DNA of 12,932 nucleotides, from the NCBI GenBank assembly GCA_036939755.1, contig JALLAZ010000671.1, positions 1 to 12,932 on the forward strand, read 5' to 3'. A program made the position numbers and the translations under genes. Position 1 is the first letter of the stretch, and every line of letters starts with the position of its first letter. The stretch is from Stephanodiscus triporus. Its lineage: Eukaryota; Bacillariophyta; Thalassiosirophyceae; Thalassiosirales; Thalassiosiraceae. A model generated the notes under the pieces. The model saw nothing but the letters and a program-made list of their open reading frames with translations, was not told the DNA's origin and did not search any database. Shown one piece after another: positions 1 to 8,152 of this stretch.

Positions 1-1458
1 TCTCCTACCTACCTGGGCCAGAGGTAAGTAGAGTAAAGTACATATAATTTAGCTGAGCCTCTTAAGTATATATTTAGTTTAGGCCAGCGTGCAGACCCAG
101 TCGTATATGTGACTGACCTCTCTATCCATCTAAAATTACCAAAACAATTCCGTATGCACCTTTAAATGCACCAATCCGATTGGATTGCATCTGATGATTG
201 CTGAATCCAACTCCACACACACATACTCCCAGTGGATTGTGTCTGGTTGATTGTGCCATTCATATCAAGCCCATTATTATGTCAATGTTGGGTCATGATC
301 TCTTAAGTCTTTTCAATCCACTTTATGATACCTTGTTCTCCAGAGGGACGCCTCGGACAAATTGGTTTCACAAAACATTGCAAAGGCTGGTCAGCACATC
401 ATTTTCACCTCCCCAGGACCCACGAAGGCATAATAATGAACAATGAGCAAGGTCATGTCATGATGGGATAACATGGACGCCATGTGCATGTGGATCCTGA
501 TATTTGCACAAGACTGGGGTGGTTCCCTGGTCCTGGTGTCATTTCTATCCCTGACGGCTTTCCTCACATTCCACGGATACGCTTACCATTTGAACCGGGT
601 CAATTTTGCTCTCGCCAAGCACAGATTTCTATGCCTTACACCAAGCTCAGATTCTTCATCTATTCTTCATGGGGCATCATACCCGCCAATTGAATGTTGG
701 CTATCTTCACCACTTGATACCAAGTCTGAACCATTCTTAACCTGTGGGGCTAGCTACCCCCTGGTGCATTTGTGGGAGGACTTCATCATTCACGACGGTG
801 TACAGCTATGTCCACTGAACTCAGATCATGCTTGTATCATCATCTTCTGCTCACAAGACTCCTTGAGACTACCCTAAGACCAATGCCCATCGATGGCATT
901 TCACATGGCTATTTTGATCTGGATGCTCATTTTACCACACCAACTGATTCTTTACCATTTGATTTGCGGTTCTTGCCTCGCACCATCACCCATTTCTCGT
1001 TCAATGATGGATCAGGCTATATGGTCATGGGATGCATTGGCCAAGAAATCCCACAAGCTTTTGAATTGAATTTCCCGATTCGATCCCCCTATGCACTCCA
1101 TTCACGTGGACCATGGCATTCATACAATATTCTCTCGGTTGATGGCAGCCACGCACATTTTTTTTCGGCCGCCCCTTCCTTTGCTTTCATTAAGCTCCAG
1201 CTACTTTCCGCGAACAAAAGGTTCTGGTTTGCCAACCCCCCATTTTTTTTACGCATCACCTATGATAGGTATGTGCCCACCCCAGGACCTATGTCCAATA
1301 TTGGCTTAATGATTTATGCCATTTTTGTCGGCATGGATAGCCGAGAGCTATACGCTTGAAAGATACCTGGTTTCTGCTCATGCTCTGTGACCTTGTCTCA
1401 TTTTGTCCCTCATGCTGGTCACTCGGGATCGGATGCTCGCCTTCTAATTTTGGGTGGC
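1..1458. other. Gene-poor stretch with weak open frames, no recognised gene
   Basis: I see no gene I can support. Two overlapping plus-strand frames are open: 473-877 (134 residues from an ATG) and 808-1359 (183 residues from its first ATG). Their translations are rich in His, Phe, Ser, Pro and Leu, show no domain or motif I recognise, and overlap in different frames. The DNA is pyrimidine-rich with many CAT and TTT runs, which keeps frames open by chance. It could be a decayed mobile element or plain spacer. The first 60 bases carry CCTAC and GTA-rich motifs that resemble the repeats near 4690-4730. Confidence 0.4.
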
Positions 1459-1483
1459 TTGAGAGAGCAGCCTGCTCTCTCAA
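1459..1483. repeat. 25-bp near-perfect palindrome upstream of the GH16 gene
   Basis: TTGAGAGAGCAG is followed at once by its inverted copy ending CTCTCTCAA. Only the central bases break the symmetry. It lies 268 bp before the GH16 start codon, probably upstream of the transcription start, so it could be a dimeric protein-binding site or a cruciform-prone sequence. That role is inference. Only the symmetry is seen. Confidence 0.6.
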
Positions 1484-1750
1484 CAGCCATTCGGGACTCC
1501 CCATTGCTGCGAAAGTGCCGTCGCCTTAGGCACACTAAAAAAAAGCAATAAAGCATGCAAAACAATTGATCGTTAAACGACCAATTTGAACCTATCAACC
1601 AAGCATATTGAATCTGCACGTTTGAGAGGAGAAGAGAGAGAGGAGGAAAGTGAGAGTCCTCGAATTGGCATAAAATATTTGCAAAAGCTCGTAGCTCTCC
1701 GTGCCGACTTGATCCCTCCGAGACATCAAAATCCCACAAAACGACACACG

Positions 1751-3601
1751 ATGGGCCTCATTGTCGGTTCGAGGCTTTTGCCGTTGCTTGCGTCCATCAT
1801 CGCCGCCATGCTAACCACCACCAAACAGGGGGCGTCAGCAGTGCCGACTATGGTTCCTTCTAAACTGCCCACGTCAAAGCCAACTCCTCGCTTCTACTGT
1901 GGTTGCTCTACTTGTACCGACACATTCTGGAACATTCTGGTTACAGATGGGGGAGGTTCGTACACATGCGGCCAAAGAATTACTTACCTGCAATCAGCTG
2001 GAGGAGGCTCGAAATCTTTATATGATTCCTGCAAACAAGTTGGAGAGGAATTCCCATTGGACAAATGCGGCCCGGCGTGTAACCCTTCGCTTTGCAATAA
2101 GCTGCCCCTGGAGGATCCAGACCCTTCGGCGCTCATTTGGAGTGATGAGTTTGATGTTGATGGTCCTCCCGACCCTTTGAAATGGGGGTATGATCTTGGC
2201 GATGGGTGTCCTAAGCTATGTAACTGGGGAAATGGAGAGCAGGCATATTACACAGCGTTGCCTGGTAATGTCAATATTTCCAACGGCGTATTACGTATCA
2301 CTGCAAAGAAAGAAAGTGGATACTCGCTGCCATATACTTCCGCAAGGATTGTTACACGCGGCCTGCAATCCTTCAAGTACGGGCGAATTCAATTTCGTGC
2401 GAGCCTAGCAAAATGCAAAGCCATAGGAACGTGGGCGGCGCTCTGGATGGTAAGCTTCTCTTTTCTTCCGTTTCTCTGTGGTTTTGTGCGTGATGTCTAA
2501 TCAATTATTCCTCGCTTTTTATGTAGCTCCCAGAGAACAACACATATGGTGGCTGGCCGAGGTCAGGTGAAATCGATGTGATGGAAGCTGTAGGTCACGA
2601 GGCAGACCGATTTTTTGGGACAGTTCATACACAATCATACAACGGTGAGTCGATGGCGATGGACGACGGCGATTCCTTCTTTCTTCTCCTTCCTCCCTCT
2701 TCTTTGATTGGGATCGGGCGAATGCTCATTAGCGACGGACAGAAGCCCCCCCTTCACCCCCATCGACGCTCCATCTTCGACACCCTCTCACCCCTCCCTC
2801 CCCCCTCCCCCGCCATTGAAAACAGGCATGATTGGAACTCAAAAAGGGAGTAGCATTTCTAAAAGCAAAGATGATTGGCACCTTTTTGAGATTAACTGGG
2901 AACAAGACCGGATTCAATTTGCAGTTGATACGCAAATCTACTTTGAATTCCCAAGGGGGGGCTCTGTTGACGAGTGGCCTTTTGATCAGCGGTTCCACAT
3001 CATAATGAATGTCGCAGTAGGGGGCACTTGGGGCGGAGCGCGAGGAATAGACACCGGGTCTTTCGAAGGAATTGGGCAAATCATGGAGCTTGATTGGGTT
3101 AGGGTGTACGCCAATAGCAGCCAATCTCAACCGACAAATCAGCCGACTGTTCCTCCTTCAAAGAACCCAACATCTCAACCATCAACAGGGATCCCGGCCA
3201 TAACATACTGTGGTTGCAATTCGTGTACCCAAGCTGTTTGGGATACGATTGCTACTGATGCTGGTGGGAGCTACAGCTGTGGGGCAAGGATAACATGGTT
3301 GCAAAGTAACCAAGGTTACAGCGAGGCATCCGCATGCGCAAAAGTTGACTCCGAATTTCCAACCGTTTGTCTTTGTTCATGTGCAACGCAAGTTCCAACA
3401 GCCTATCCTACACACAAACCTTCATCTTTACCCTCGAATGCGCCGACCAATACACCGACTGAGATACCCACAGGCAGGCCAACTAGCGTTCCCTCAAGGG
3501 CTCCAACCACCAAAAGACCCTCAACACTCGAGCCCACTACAGCACGTCCCTCCAGTAAAAAACCCACCCCGCCTCCTACGCCCAAACCAAAGAAGGGCTG
3601 A
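1751..3601 (+). CDS. Secreted GH16 endo-beta-1,3-glucanase (laminarinase-like) with two Cys-rich modules
   Basis: The gene has three exons, 1751-2449, 2527-2644 and 2826-3601, joined in frame to give 530 residues. The ATG at 1751 is the first in its open frame and starts a signal peptide (residues 1-30, likely cleavage after ASA). A short PT-rich linker leads to a Cys-rich module (49-115; CGCxxC, then CGxRIxxLQ). The GH16 domain (about 126-368) follows. GEIDVMEAVGH carries nucleophile E248, D250 and acid/base E253. Other family marks are WGNGEQAYYT, GTVHT, MNVAVGGTWGG and MELDWVRVY. A PT/PS linker, a second Cys-rich module (400-458) and a Pro/Thr/Ser tail ending KPKKG complete it. GH16 enzymes of this type hydrolyse beta-1,3-glucans; in a diatom the likely substrate is chrysolaminarin. 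All catalytic residues are present. The second Cys module has lost the usual CGPAC ending and reads CLCSC. The exact substrate and the role of the Cys modules (perhaps glucan binding) are inference. Confidence 0.93.
2450..2526 (+). other. GH16 gene intron 1 (77 bp, phase 0)
   Basis: The donor is ATG|GTAAGC and the acceptor ATGTAG|CTC, with a pyrimidine-rich 3' part. Splicing joins AALWM to LPENNTYGG, restoring the expected GH16 sequence just before the catalytic motif. Reading through runs into a stop at 2498-2500. Confidence 0.93.
2645..2825 (+). other. GH16 gene intron 2 (181 bp, phase 1)
   Basis: The donor is AACG|GTGAGT and the acceptor AACAG|GCATG. Splicing completes a Gly codon and yields HTQSYNGMIGTQKG, as expected for the family. 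The 3' half is strongly C/T-rich (about 2740-2815). If the intron is kept the frame stays open to a stop at about 2853, giving a product that ends shortly after the catalytic motif. Confidence 0.9.
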
Positions 3602-3850
3602 TTTGACGCTGATTTGGACTGTTTCTTTGAATATCAGCATTATTGTGTGCTATTTGTGTATCATGTCAAGACTTATCGTGCGGAACAACTGTCGTGTAGG
3701 GTGTTTGTCTTTTGCATGTGTATAATTTTGTTTAGCAGTTCTTTATCTGTGTCTGTGAATGTAGGTAATGGAGTGTTGGGAGCTCGGGCAATGTCTGCCC
3801 AGTGGATAACATGAATAAATTATGATAAGGTGTTAAGTGTACATGTTAAT
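3602..3850 (+). other. 3' flank of the GH16 gene with a candidate AATAAA signal at 3814-3819
   Basis: This T/G-rich stretch follows the stop codon and has no gene. AATAAA occurs 213 bp after the stop. Algal poly(A) signals vary, so this is only a candidate transcript end. Confidence 0.35.
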
Positions 3851-3940
3851 CCCCAAATTCAAATGAGCTCCATAGCGCTATGGGGACTCCCCGATTTGGA
3901 ATATTCAGAATCCCTACCCCAACCAATTTGGGGAGTCCCC
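3851..3940. repeat. Foldback cluster of G/C-rich inverted repeats
   Basis: The block at 3882-3899 (GGGGACTCCCC then GATTTGG) recurs inverted at 3923-3940 with about two differences and a 23-bp gap. CCCCAAATT at 3851-3859 also pairs with AATTTGGGG at 3925-3933. A perfect 14-bp palindrome, CCATAGCGCTATGG, sits at 3870-3883. Together they make a compact element able to form alternative stem-loops. It may be a MITE remnant or a structured transcript end; neither is shown. Confidence 0.6.
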
Positions 3941-4110
3941 AAACCGCCTCGAGGATTGCTTTTGTTGTGTTTTCCAGTCACGCAGAAGAAGATTGGCCCT
4001 TCCATCCCAACGCCATGGTGCACCTCTCCTCACCAAAAATTTAGGCAGCCAATACGCCGAGCCTGCAAATTTGCGTTGTAGCCAGCAGATTACTAGGTGG
4101 TCTTTTTATC

Positions 4111-4435
4111 AGTCAAAATCACACGCCGATTTTCGGCCTAGTAGAATATCAGGTATGTTTGGCCAGGTAAATTTTTCACTTTTGGATGTGCTGTCATCCT
4201 GTACACACCTGTTGTCAAATGAAGGCGTAGTACCTTTCCTATCACTAAAATTTGATCCCGGGTACACACTCATCGTTTTAGCAAGTCAAAATATCACACT
4301 TAAGGGTTTACGCCTTTCAAAATATCACACCCGTATTATATTGCTTGGTGTATTATCACACATATCATTTCGTCCAGTTTTATTTTTTTATCCAAAAATG
4401 TAGGCATTCTACCTTGTGTAGCTGAAATATCACAC
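4111..4435. repeat. Interspersed AATATCACAC motif, partly at 31-bp steps
   Basis: TCAAAATATCACAC occurs at 4286-4299 and 4317-4330. Shorter forms are TATTATCACAC ending at 4361, GAAATATCACAC at 4424-4435 and TCAAAATCACAC ending at 4124. Three consecutive copies end exactly 31 bp apart (4299, 4330, 4361). The sequence between them is not conserved. Evenly phased short motifs can be transposase-binding subterminal repeats or a transcription-factor array; both are inference. Confidence 0.55.
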
Positions 4436-4465
4436 CAATTAATCTAGGGGCGACTGCCGAAACAC

Positions 4466-4491
4466 GTCACTTTTGACATGGTCACTTTTGA
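4466..4491. repeat. Short tandem direct repeat GTCACTTTTGA
   Basis: The 11-bp unit occurs at 4466-4476 and 4481-4491, offset 15 bp, inside the gene-free repeat region just before the long direct repeats. No function is evident. Confidence 0.5.
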
Positions 4492-4567
4492 GGTGTCGTC
4501 ACGCATTTTTTTAATTGATATGTGTCACCGCATACCATCTCTCCTTTTTTCGTGTTCGCCCGTTTTG

Positions 4568-4780
4568 TCTCAAGAGAGGCCACGTAGGGTAAAGCCAGTG
4601 CAGTGGCAGATAAAATATGCCTAACCACTGAGCCAAGGACTTTTGACTCATGGTTATTAGTGATAGCTAACCTTATCTACTCTTTAGTTAGGGTACACCT
4701 ACGTACCTACTTACTACCTAGTATGTACCCTACTATTTACGTAGAGGGTATCCTCGGTCTGTCCGACCTCTCTCGACACT
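4568..4780. repeat. Long direct repeat, copy 1 (213 bp)
   Basis: It begins TCTCAAGAGAGGCCACGTAG and ends CCTCTCTCGACACT. It matches 5285-5499 at roughly 90% by eye, with a few one-base indels. Inside it, TAGGGTAC (4689-4696) and GTACCCTA (4725-4732) can pair, and this stem is partly kept in copy 2. With two bases of left flank this copy would start TG and end CA, as LTRs do, but copy 2 lacks the leading TG. Confidence 0.85.
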
Positions 4781-4885
4781 CCCTCTCTAACGAGAAGAAA
4801 TGTCCAATTCGACAAGGTCAACAATTGAGACACAACTGGTAGTTGATTTTATTCTCACTGTTAGTCGTATTAACGTAGACGTACA

Positions 4886-4974
4886 TACGCTCCCTCTGGA
4901 GCTGGTACTCTACTACAGTAGTTCGTACGTACGCTCCCTCTGGAGCTAGTACTCTAACTACTCTGCGTACGTAT
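4886..4974. repeat. 44-bp tandem duplication with internal hairpin
   Basis: TACGCTCCCTCTGGAGCT followed by GTACTCT and CTAC occurs from about 4886 and again 44 bp later from about 4930. Each copy contains GCTCC-CTCT-GGAGC, a 5-bp stem with a 4-base loop. The duplication lies inside the candidate element. Confidence 0.7.
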
Positions 4975-5136
4975 CGGATCGTATTCGGATGAGAAATCTT
5001 TCTCTCACTAGGAAAATTCCTCGTTCGTACCTACGATTCGAGTACGACGGATGACATCACATTGAGAAAGCTCCAATTTTGGAAAGCTTCGCAGTGTGAA
5101 TTCGTCTGACGACAGCTCTGCTGTAGACCAGCAAGC

Positions 5137-5150
5137 TAGGGTTAACCCTA
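5137..5150. repeat. Perfect palindrome built from telomere-like TAGGG/CCCTA
   Basis: TAGGGTTAACCCTA is a perfect 14-bp palindrome followed by AA, so that CCCTAAA is also read. It equals two telomere-like hexamers head to head, but a single pair is too little to call an interstitial telomere. Confidence 0.5.
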
Positions 5151-5242
5151 AACGACTTCTCTGCTCCAACAGAGCAAATACTGAACCCGGATCAAGCTCC
5201 CTTCAAGTTCTCTATAAGGCGGTCATGGCAACTTACATAGAG

Positions 5243-5353
5243 GGGCTCGAACTCGAGTCCAACGATTTTGTTGGGCTCATAACCTCTCAAGAGAGGCCAC
5301 GTAGGGTAAGGCCAGTGCAGTGGCAGATAAAAGGTTGCCTAACCACTGAGCCA
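5243..5353 (-). promoter_or_regulatory. Possible tRNA-type pol III promoter boxes on the minus strand
   Basis: On the minus strand 5353-5343 reads TGGCTCAGTGG, a full match to the 11-base tRNA A-box form TRGCNNAGYGG. The identical A box is present in repeat copy 1 (4635-4625). At 5254-5243 the minus strand reads GAGTTCGAGCCC, one mismatch from the B-box core GGTTCGANNCC. The 88-bp spacing is long for a tRNA and no cloverleaf can be drawn, so if real this is a tRNA-derived SINE-like promoter. Both boxes may be chance. Confidence 0.25.
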
Positions 5354-5499
5354 AGGACTGTTGACTCATTGTTTTTAAGTGATAGTTAACCTTATCTACT
5401 CTTAAGTATGGTACACCTACGTACCTAGTTACTATCCAGTGTGTACCCTAACTACTCACGTAGAGGGTATCCTCGGTCTATCCGACCTCTCTCGACACT
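5285..5499. repeat. Long direct repeat, copy 2 (215 bp)
   Basis: This is the second copy of the repeat at 4568-4780, same orientation, start offset 717 bp. Differences cluster in the middle (around 5370-5450), while both ends are nearly identical. Beyond the right end the copies diverge at once, apart from a short CCAATTC similarity further on. Confidence 0.85.
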
Positions 5500-5721
5500 G
5501 AGCCATCAAAGGTGTTGCCAATTCAAATTCTTCTCTGTACACACCCATCTGAGTACTCAAGACAGAGTGGGGGTGATAACTGAATAAAAAATACCATTAG
5601 TAGTTTTCCTTATTAAGTAGGTAATTTTAATTATTGTTTGAGCACATATGAAATTGGAACAAAATAATAAAATGAAAACACAAACAGAAGCTGTAACCTC
5701 AATACTAGTTGATGCAACAGA
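5500..5721. other. AT-rich spacer, 3' flank of the minus-strand gene
   Basis: No gene is seen. The stretch holds A/T-rich runs (about 5580-5690) after the direct repeat and precedes the stop codon of the converging minus-strand gene, so it should contain that gene's 3' UTR. No clear AATAAA is visible on the minus strand. Confidence 0.4.
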
Positions 5722-7875
5722 TCAATGCAATGACTCCAATGTGGATGGTTGACTCATATGGAAACGGCTTCTGTTATTCATGCCCTGGCTCTGTTTCTGC
5801 CTCTTTTTCTCTGGAGTCTTTGTTTCTCTCCTCGCCCGCCCTTTCATTTCACATGAGAGTCGTTCATGACCACCCAAGCTTTGTGATGAGTCACTTTCAC
5901 TCTCGTCGCAAGCATTGTAGTCCCTACCAGGCAAAGAAATGCGTTCCCTACTACGGACAAAAGGCTCTGCATTTTGAACATTCCCGCGGTAGACAGTATG
6001 ACAATCATCTCCATAGCGCTTCTTGGAACTTGAACTACGACCTGTCCTTGGTCGATGCACTTTCAAATTCTGACTGTGTCCAGTTGATGCCGACCCCTCC
6101 TCTTCGGATTCCTCGTGAATCACGCGTGTTATTGTCTCGACCACGCGTCTCTTTCGTCTTTTTTTGGTTTTCGCCTTAGAAGGGGATCTTTCGGATGCAA
6201 TGTCATGATTTTTGTAATGATAAGCAGGGTGATGCTTTGCGACATAATTCCTCCCAACTTCACTATGCGACGGAAGCCTTTCCTCTCCCCCGCCACGCCC
6301 TTTGTATTTTTTGGCGGCATCGTCATCGTCAGACGTAGGTCCATTCAGCATATTAATCATACCCTGCTCTTCCATTCGTTGTTGGTAGACCATCTTTCCA
6401 AACGCAACGTCTTCCCTGGAGGGGATTTCATCACGGTCTGTGACCCCCCCCCGTATTGCTACGACATTGTCATTGAGAGCCGACCTCACTTCCGGAAATG
6501 AAGCTCGGGGCATCCACGGATCAAGATTCCTTGCCTCATAATTCTGCATTTCCATCTTACGCTCTAATTGCCGTTTGAAGAATGTCAATTGACTGTACTC
6601 GTGCTCCAAACTCTCTCTGGAAATGACCATGTCATACTTACGATCACTCATGGCGGAGAAATGTTGCCCCACTTGTGGATTTATTCGTTCAGATATCTCA
6701 GTGACGCCGCCGTGCGCTCTTGCATCTAGTTTCTGAACTTGCATCTTCCTCTCCAACTCCTCCTTGATGAATGCCAATCGTCCATATTCGACATCAAGAT
6801 CTTTATTCGCCGTCTCAGGCGAGGGCACATTATTTTCCCAGCTGCTGGAAAACTGCTCATCATTCGAATCTAAAATTGGTTGAGAGGATTTGTCTATGGT
6901 GTCATCGTGATACATTGCCGAATCATCTTCATACGAGGAAGACATGACCGAGGATGATGAATCAGCCTCCATTTTGGTATTTCGTTCACCATCAACACGA
7001 ACCGCGTCATTCAATTCGTTTTGATGGTCGCCCTTATTATCCGATGGATCTTTCGTCCATTTTTCGACATACGACTTCAAAATAGAAGTGGTCTCGGGGC
7101 AGTCTGCATCATTTGTGTCATGATTCTGGGGACGATAATCAATCGGAGAAAATGACGGAAGAGGGCTATGCTTCGGTTTGTTTGCCGCATTTGTTTTGGG
7201 CGTGACCTGACTCGATGAGAGCGTGTGGGACTCGACGGACTGGACAGCCTCTTCTTTTGACGTGCATTTCTTTGATTTTCCACGTGAATATGGCAATTCG
7301 TTACCATGAGTGGTCGTTTTTACTGACCGTTTCTTGGAGGGTTCAGCAGCCTTCATCTGAGGAACTGAATATTTCGTGGTTTCGTCTGTGCCTTCACCGA
7401 AAATGGAGGCAGAGGCAGCATCCTTGAGATTTGACAATGCATCCAATTGGGATTTACTCTCGGGTGACATTCGTCGCTGTGTCCTCCACGCCTTTCGCTT
7501 GGTCTTATTCGCGGGAGAGGCGGGGGGCGGAGCCGCCTTGTCGGCATTACCTCCATCCAAAAATTCCAACGAGGAGCGATGGCCGATTTTTTTCCTCGAT
7601 CGAGGGGGGGATGCGGCGGACGTGGTCGACGCCGCAGCGGACGTCGCCGGCGCGGTCGGCGGCGCGGTAGACCAGGACGGATGCCATATGGAGCGAGGCG
7701 TCATGGCGGCGGAAGCCCGCCTCGACGCTGCTGACGCCAACGTGGCGGTCGACGACGGCGCCGTAGACCAGGATGGATGCCAAATGGAGCGAGGCGTCAT
7801 GGTTGCGGAAACCCGCCCTGTGAGCTGCTTCGGACGCAATTTTGACATACCACCTTGACTGCTGCCGCGCGCCAT
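5722..7875 (-). CDS. Hypothetical disordered, probably nuclear protein with internal repeats
   Basis: One uninterrupted frame of 717 residues starts at the ATG at 7875 (context GGCATGGCG); the frame continues upstream to 7968 but without another ATG. I recognise no family. The chain is rich in Ser, Lys, Arg, Asp and Glu and is likely mostly disordered. Residues about 21-84 are two tandem 32-residue units, each with MTPRSIWHPSWSTAP. Residues 363-386 and 426-449 are two copies of EYxxLxFxKxxLERKM followed by a conserved Q and AR, probably short helices. A basic cluster, KAKTKKRRKRR (567-577), looks like a nuclear localisation signal. Acidic Ser-rich patches such as SSSSVMSSSYEDD flank the repeats. 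The N-terminal coding DNA is very GC-rich compared with the rest. It diverges from the EDR2-like gene across 277 bp. Nuclear location and helical structure are inferred. An undetected intron cannot be excluded. Confidence 0.75.
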   Translation of the reverse strand: MARGSSQGGMSKLRPKQLTGRVSATMTPRSIWHPSWSTAPSSTATLASAASRRASAAMTPRSIWHPSWSTAPPTAPATSAAASTTSAASPPRSRKKIGHRSSLEFLDGGNADKAAPPPASPANKTKRKAWRTQRRMSPESKSQLDALSNLKDAASASIFGEGTDETTKYSVPQMKAAEPSKKRSVKTTTHGNELPYSRGKSKKCTSKEEAVQSVESHTLSSSQVTPKTNAANKPKHSPLPSFSPIDYRPQNHDTNDADCPETTSILKSYVEKWTKDPSDNKGDHQNELNDAVRVDGERNTKMEADSSSSVMSSSYEDDSAMYHDDTIDKSSQPILDSNDEQFSSSWENNVPSPETANKDLDVEYGRLAFIKEELERKMQVQKLDARAHGGVTEISERINPQVGQHFSAMSDRKYDMVISRESLEHEYSQLTFFKRQLERKMEMQNYEARNLDPWMPRASFPEVRSALNDNVVAIRGGVTDRDEIPSREDVAFGKMVYQQRMEEQGMINMLNGPTSDDDDAAKKYKGRGGGEERLPSHSEVGRNYVAKHHPAYHYKNHDIASERSPSKAKTKKRRKRRVVETITRVIHEESEEEGSASTGHSQNLKVHRPRTGRSSSSKKRYGDDCHTVYRGNVQNAEPFVRSRERISLPGRDYNACDESESDSSQSLGGHERLSCEMKGRARRETKTPEKKRQKQSQGMNNRSRFHMSQPSTLESLH
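7626..7817 (-). repeat. Tandem 96-bp duplication inside the minus-strand gene
   Basis: Two adjacent 96-bp units (7626-7721 and 7722-7817) lie in frame and encode two 32-residue repeats. The part holding GTAGACCAGGA through GAGCGAGGCGTCATGG is nearly identical in both copies. The remainder is GC-rich (GCGGCG, GTCGACG) and has drifted. This suggests a fairly recent duplication with selection or gene conversion on the MTPRSIWHPSW part. Confidence 0.85.
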
Positions 7876-8152
7876 GCCATGTGAAATGTGACTGTAAAAG
7901 GTGTGTTTCGCGGCCTGAGCGCCCGGCCGGCCCCGCGGTCGCTCGGTCGGGTCTAATACGGTACACACGAACCGTAGAGAGAGAAATACATAAGAGAATT
8001 ACACGATAGTATTAGTTTCATCTGTCACTCGTCATTCTCTCTTATGAGTGCACCCCTCCCCGAGGAAAGGTGTAAAAAAATATTTACGTGCATTGATTCG
8101 ATTCATTCCTCATTCAGAGAGATACGACTTAAATACAGCATCGTCCACAATC
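7876..8152. promoter_or_regulatory. Divergent promoter region between the minus-strand gene and the EDR2-like gene
   Basis: These 277 bp separate the two start codons and should hold both 5' UTRs and promoters. CATAAGAGAAT at 7989-7999 recurs inverted as ATTCTCTCTTATG at 8034-8046, with a 2-base difference and a 34-bp gap, roughly central in the region. It could be a symmetric binding site serving both genes. The side nearer the minus-strand gene is GC-rich (GGCCGGCCCCGCGG); the other side is AT-rich. Confidence 0.5.

Larger units (their letters stand above)
4781..5284. mobile_element. Candidate small non-autonomous element body between the direct repeats
   Basis: These 504 bp have no meaningful coding capacity. 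They hold a 44-bp tandem duplication (4886-4974) and a 14-bp palindrome at 5137. With its two flanking ~214-bp repeats the layout (4568-5499, about 0.93 kb) resembles a terminal-repeat retrotransposon in miniature. I could not find a convincing primer-binding site, polypurine tract or target-site duplication. A simple tandem duplication of a longer repeat unit is equally possible. Confidence 0.35.

Noticed and set aside
473..1359. Two overlapping plus-strand frames of 134 and 183 residues as genes
   Set aside because: There is no recognisable domain, no supporting splice structure, composition typical of pyrimidine-rich spacer, and mutual overlap in different frames.
1419..1739. 106-residue minus-strand frame upstream of the GH16 gene
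   Set aside because: It has no recognisable features and overlaps the likely GH16 5' UTR and promoter.
1586..1750. N-terminal extension of the GH16 protein
   Set aside because: The frame is open upstream but has no ATG before 1751, and the signal peptide begins exactly there.
4286..4435. CRISPR-like array
   Set aside because: The repeat unit is only about 10-14 bp, imperfect and unevenly spaced outside three copies, and the genome is eukaryotic with introns.
5137..5150. Interstitial telomere tract
   Set aside because: There is only one TAGGG and one CCCTA unit, better described as a short palindrome.
5243..5365. A true tRNA gene on the minus strand
   Set aside because: The A and B boxes are present, but the acceptor, anticodon and T stems cannot be formed and the spacing is too long.
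7376..7858. 160-residue plus-strand frame
   Set aside because: It lies antisense inside the long minus-strand gene in its GC-rich repeat part and encodes a low-complexity Ala/Asp/Val chain, typical of a shadow frame.
7876..7968. 31-residue N-terminal extension of the minus-strand protein
   Set aside because: The open frame begins with GTG at 7968; the first ATG is at 7875 with a good context.
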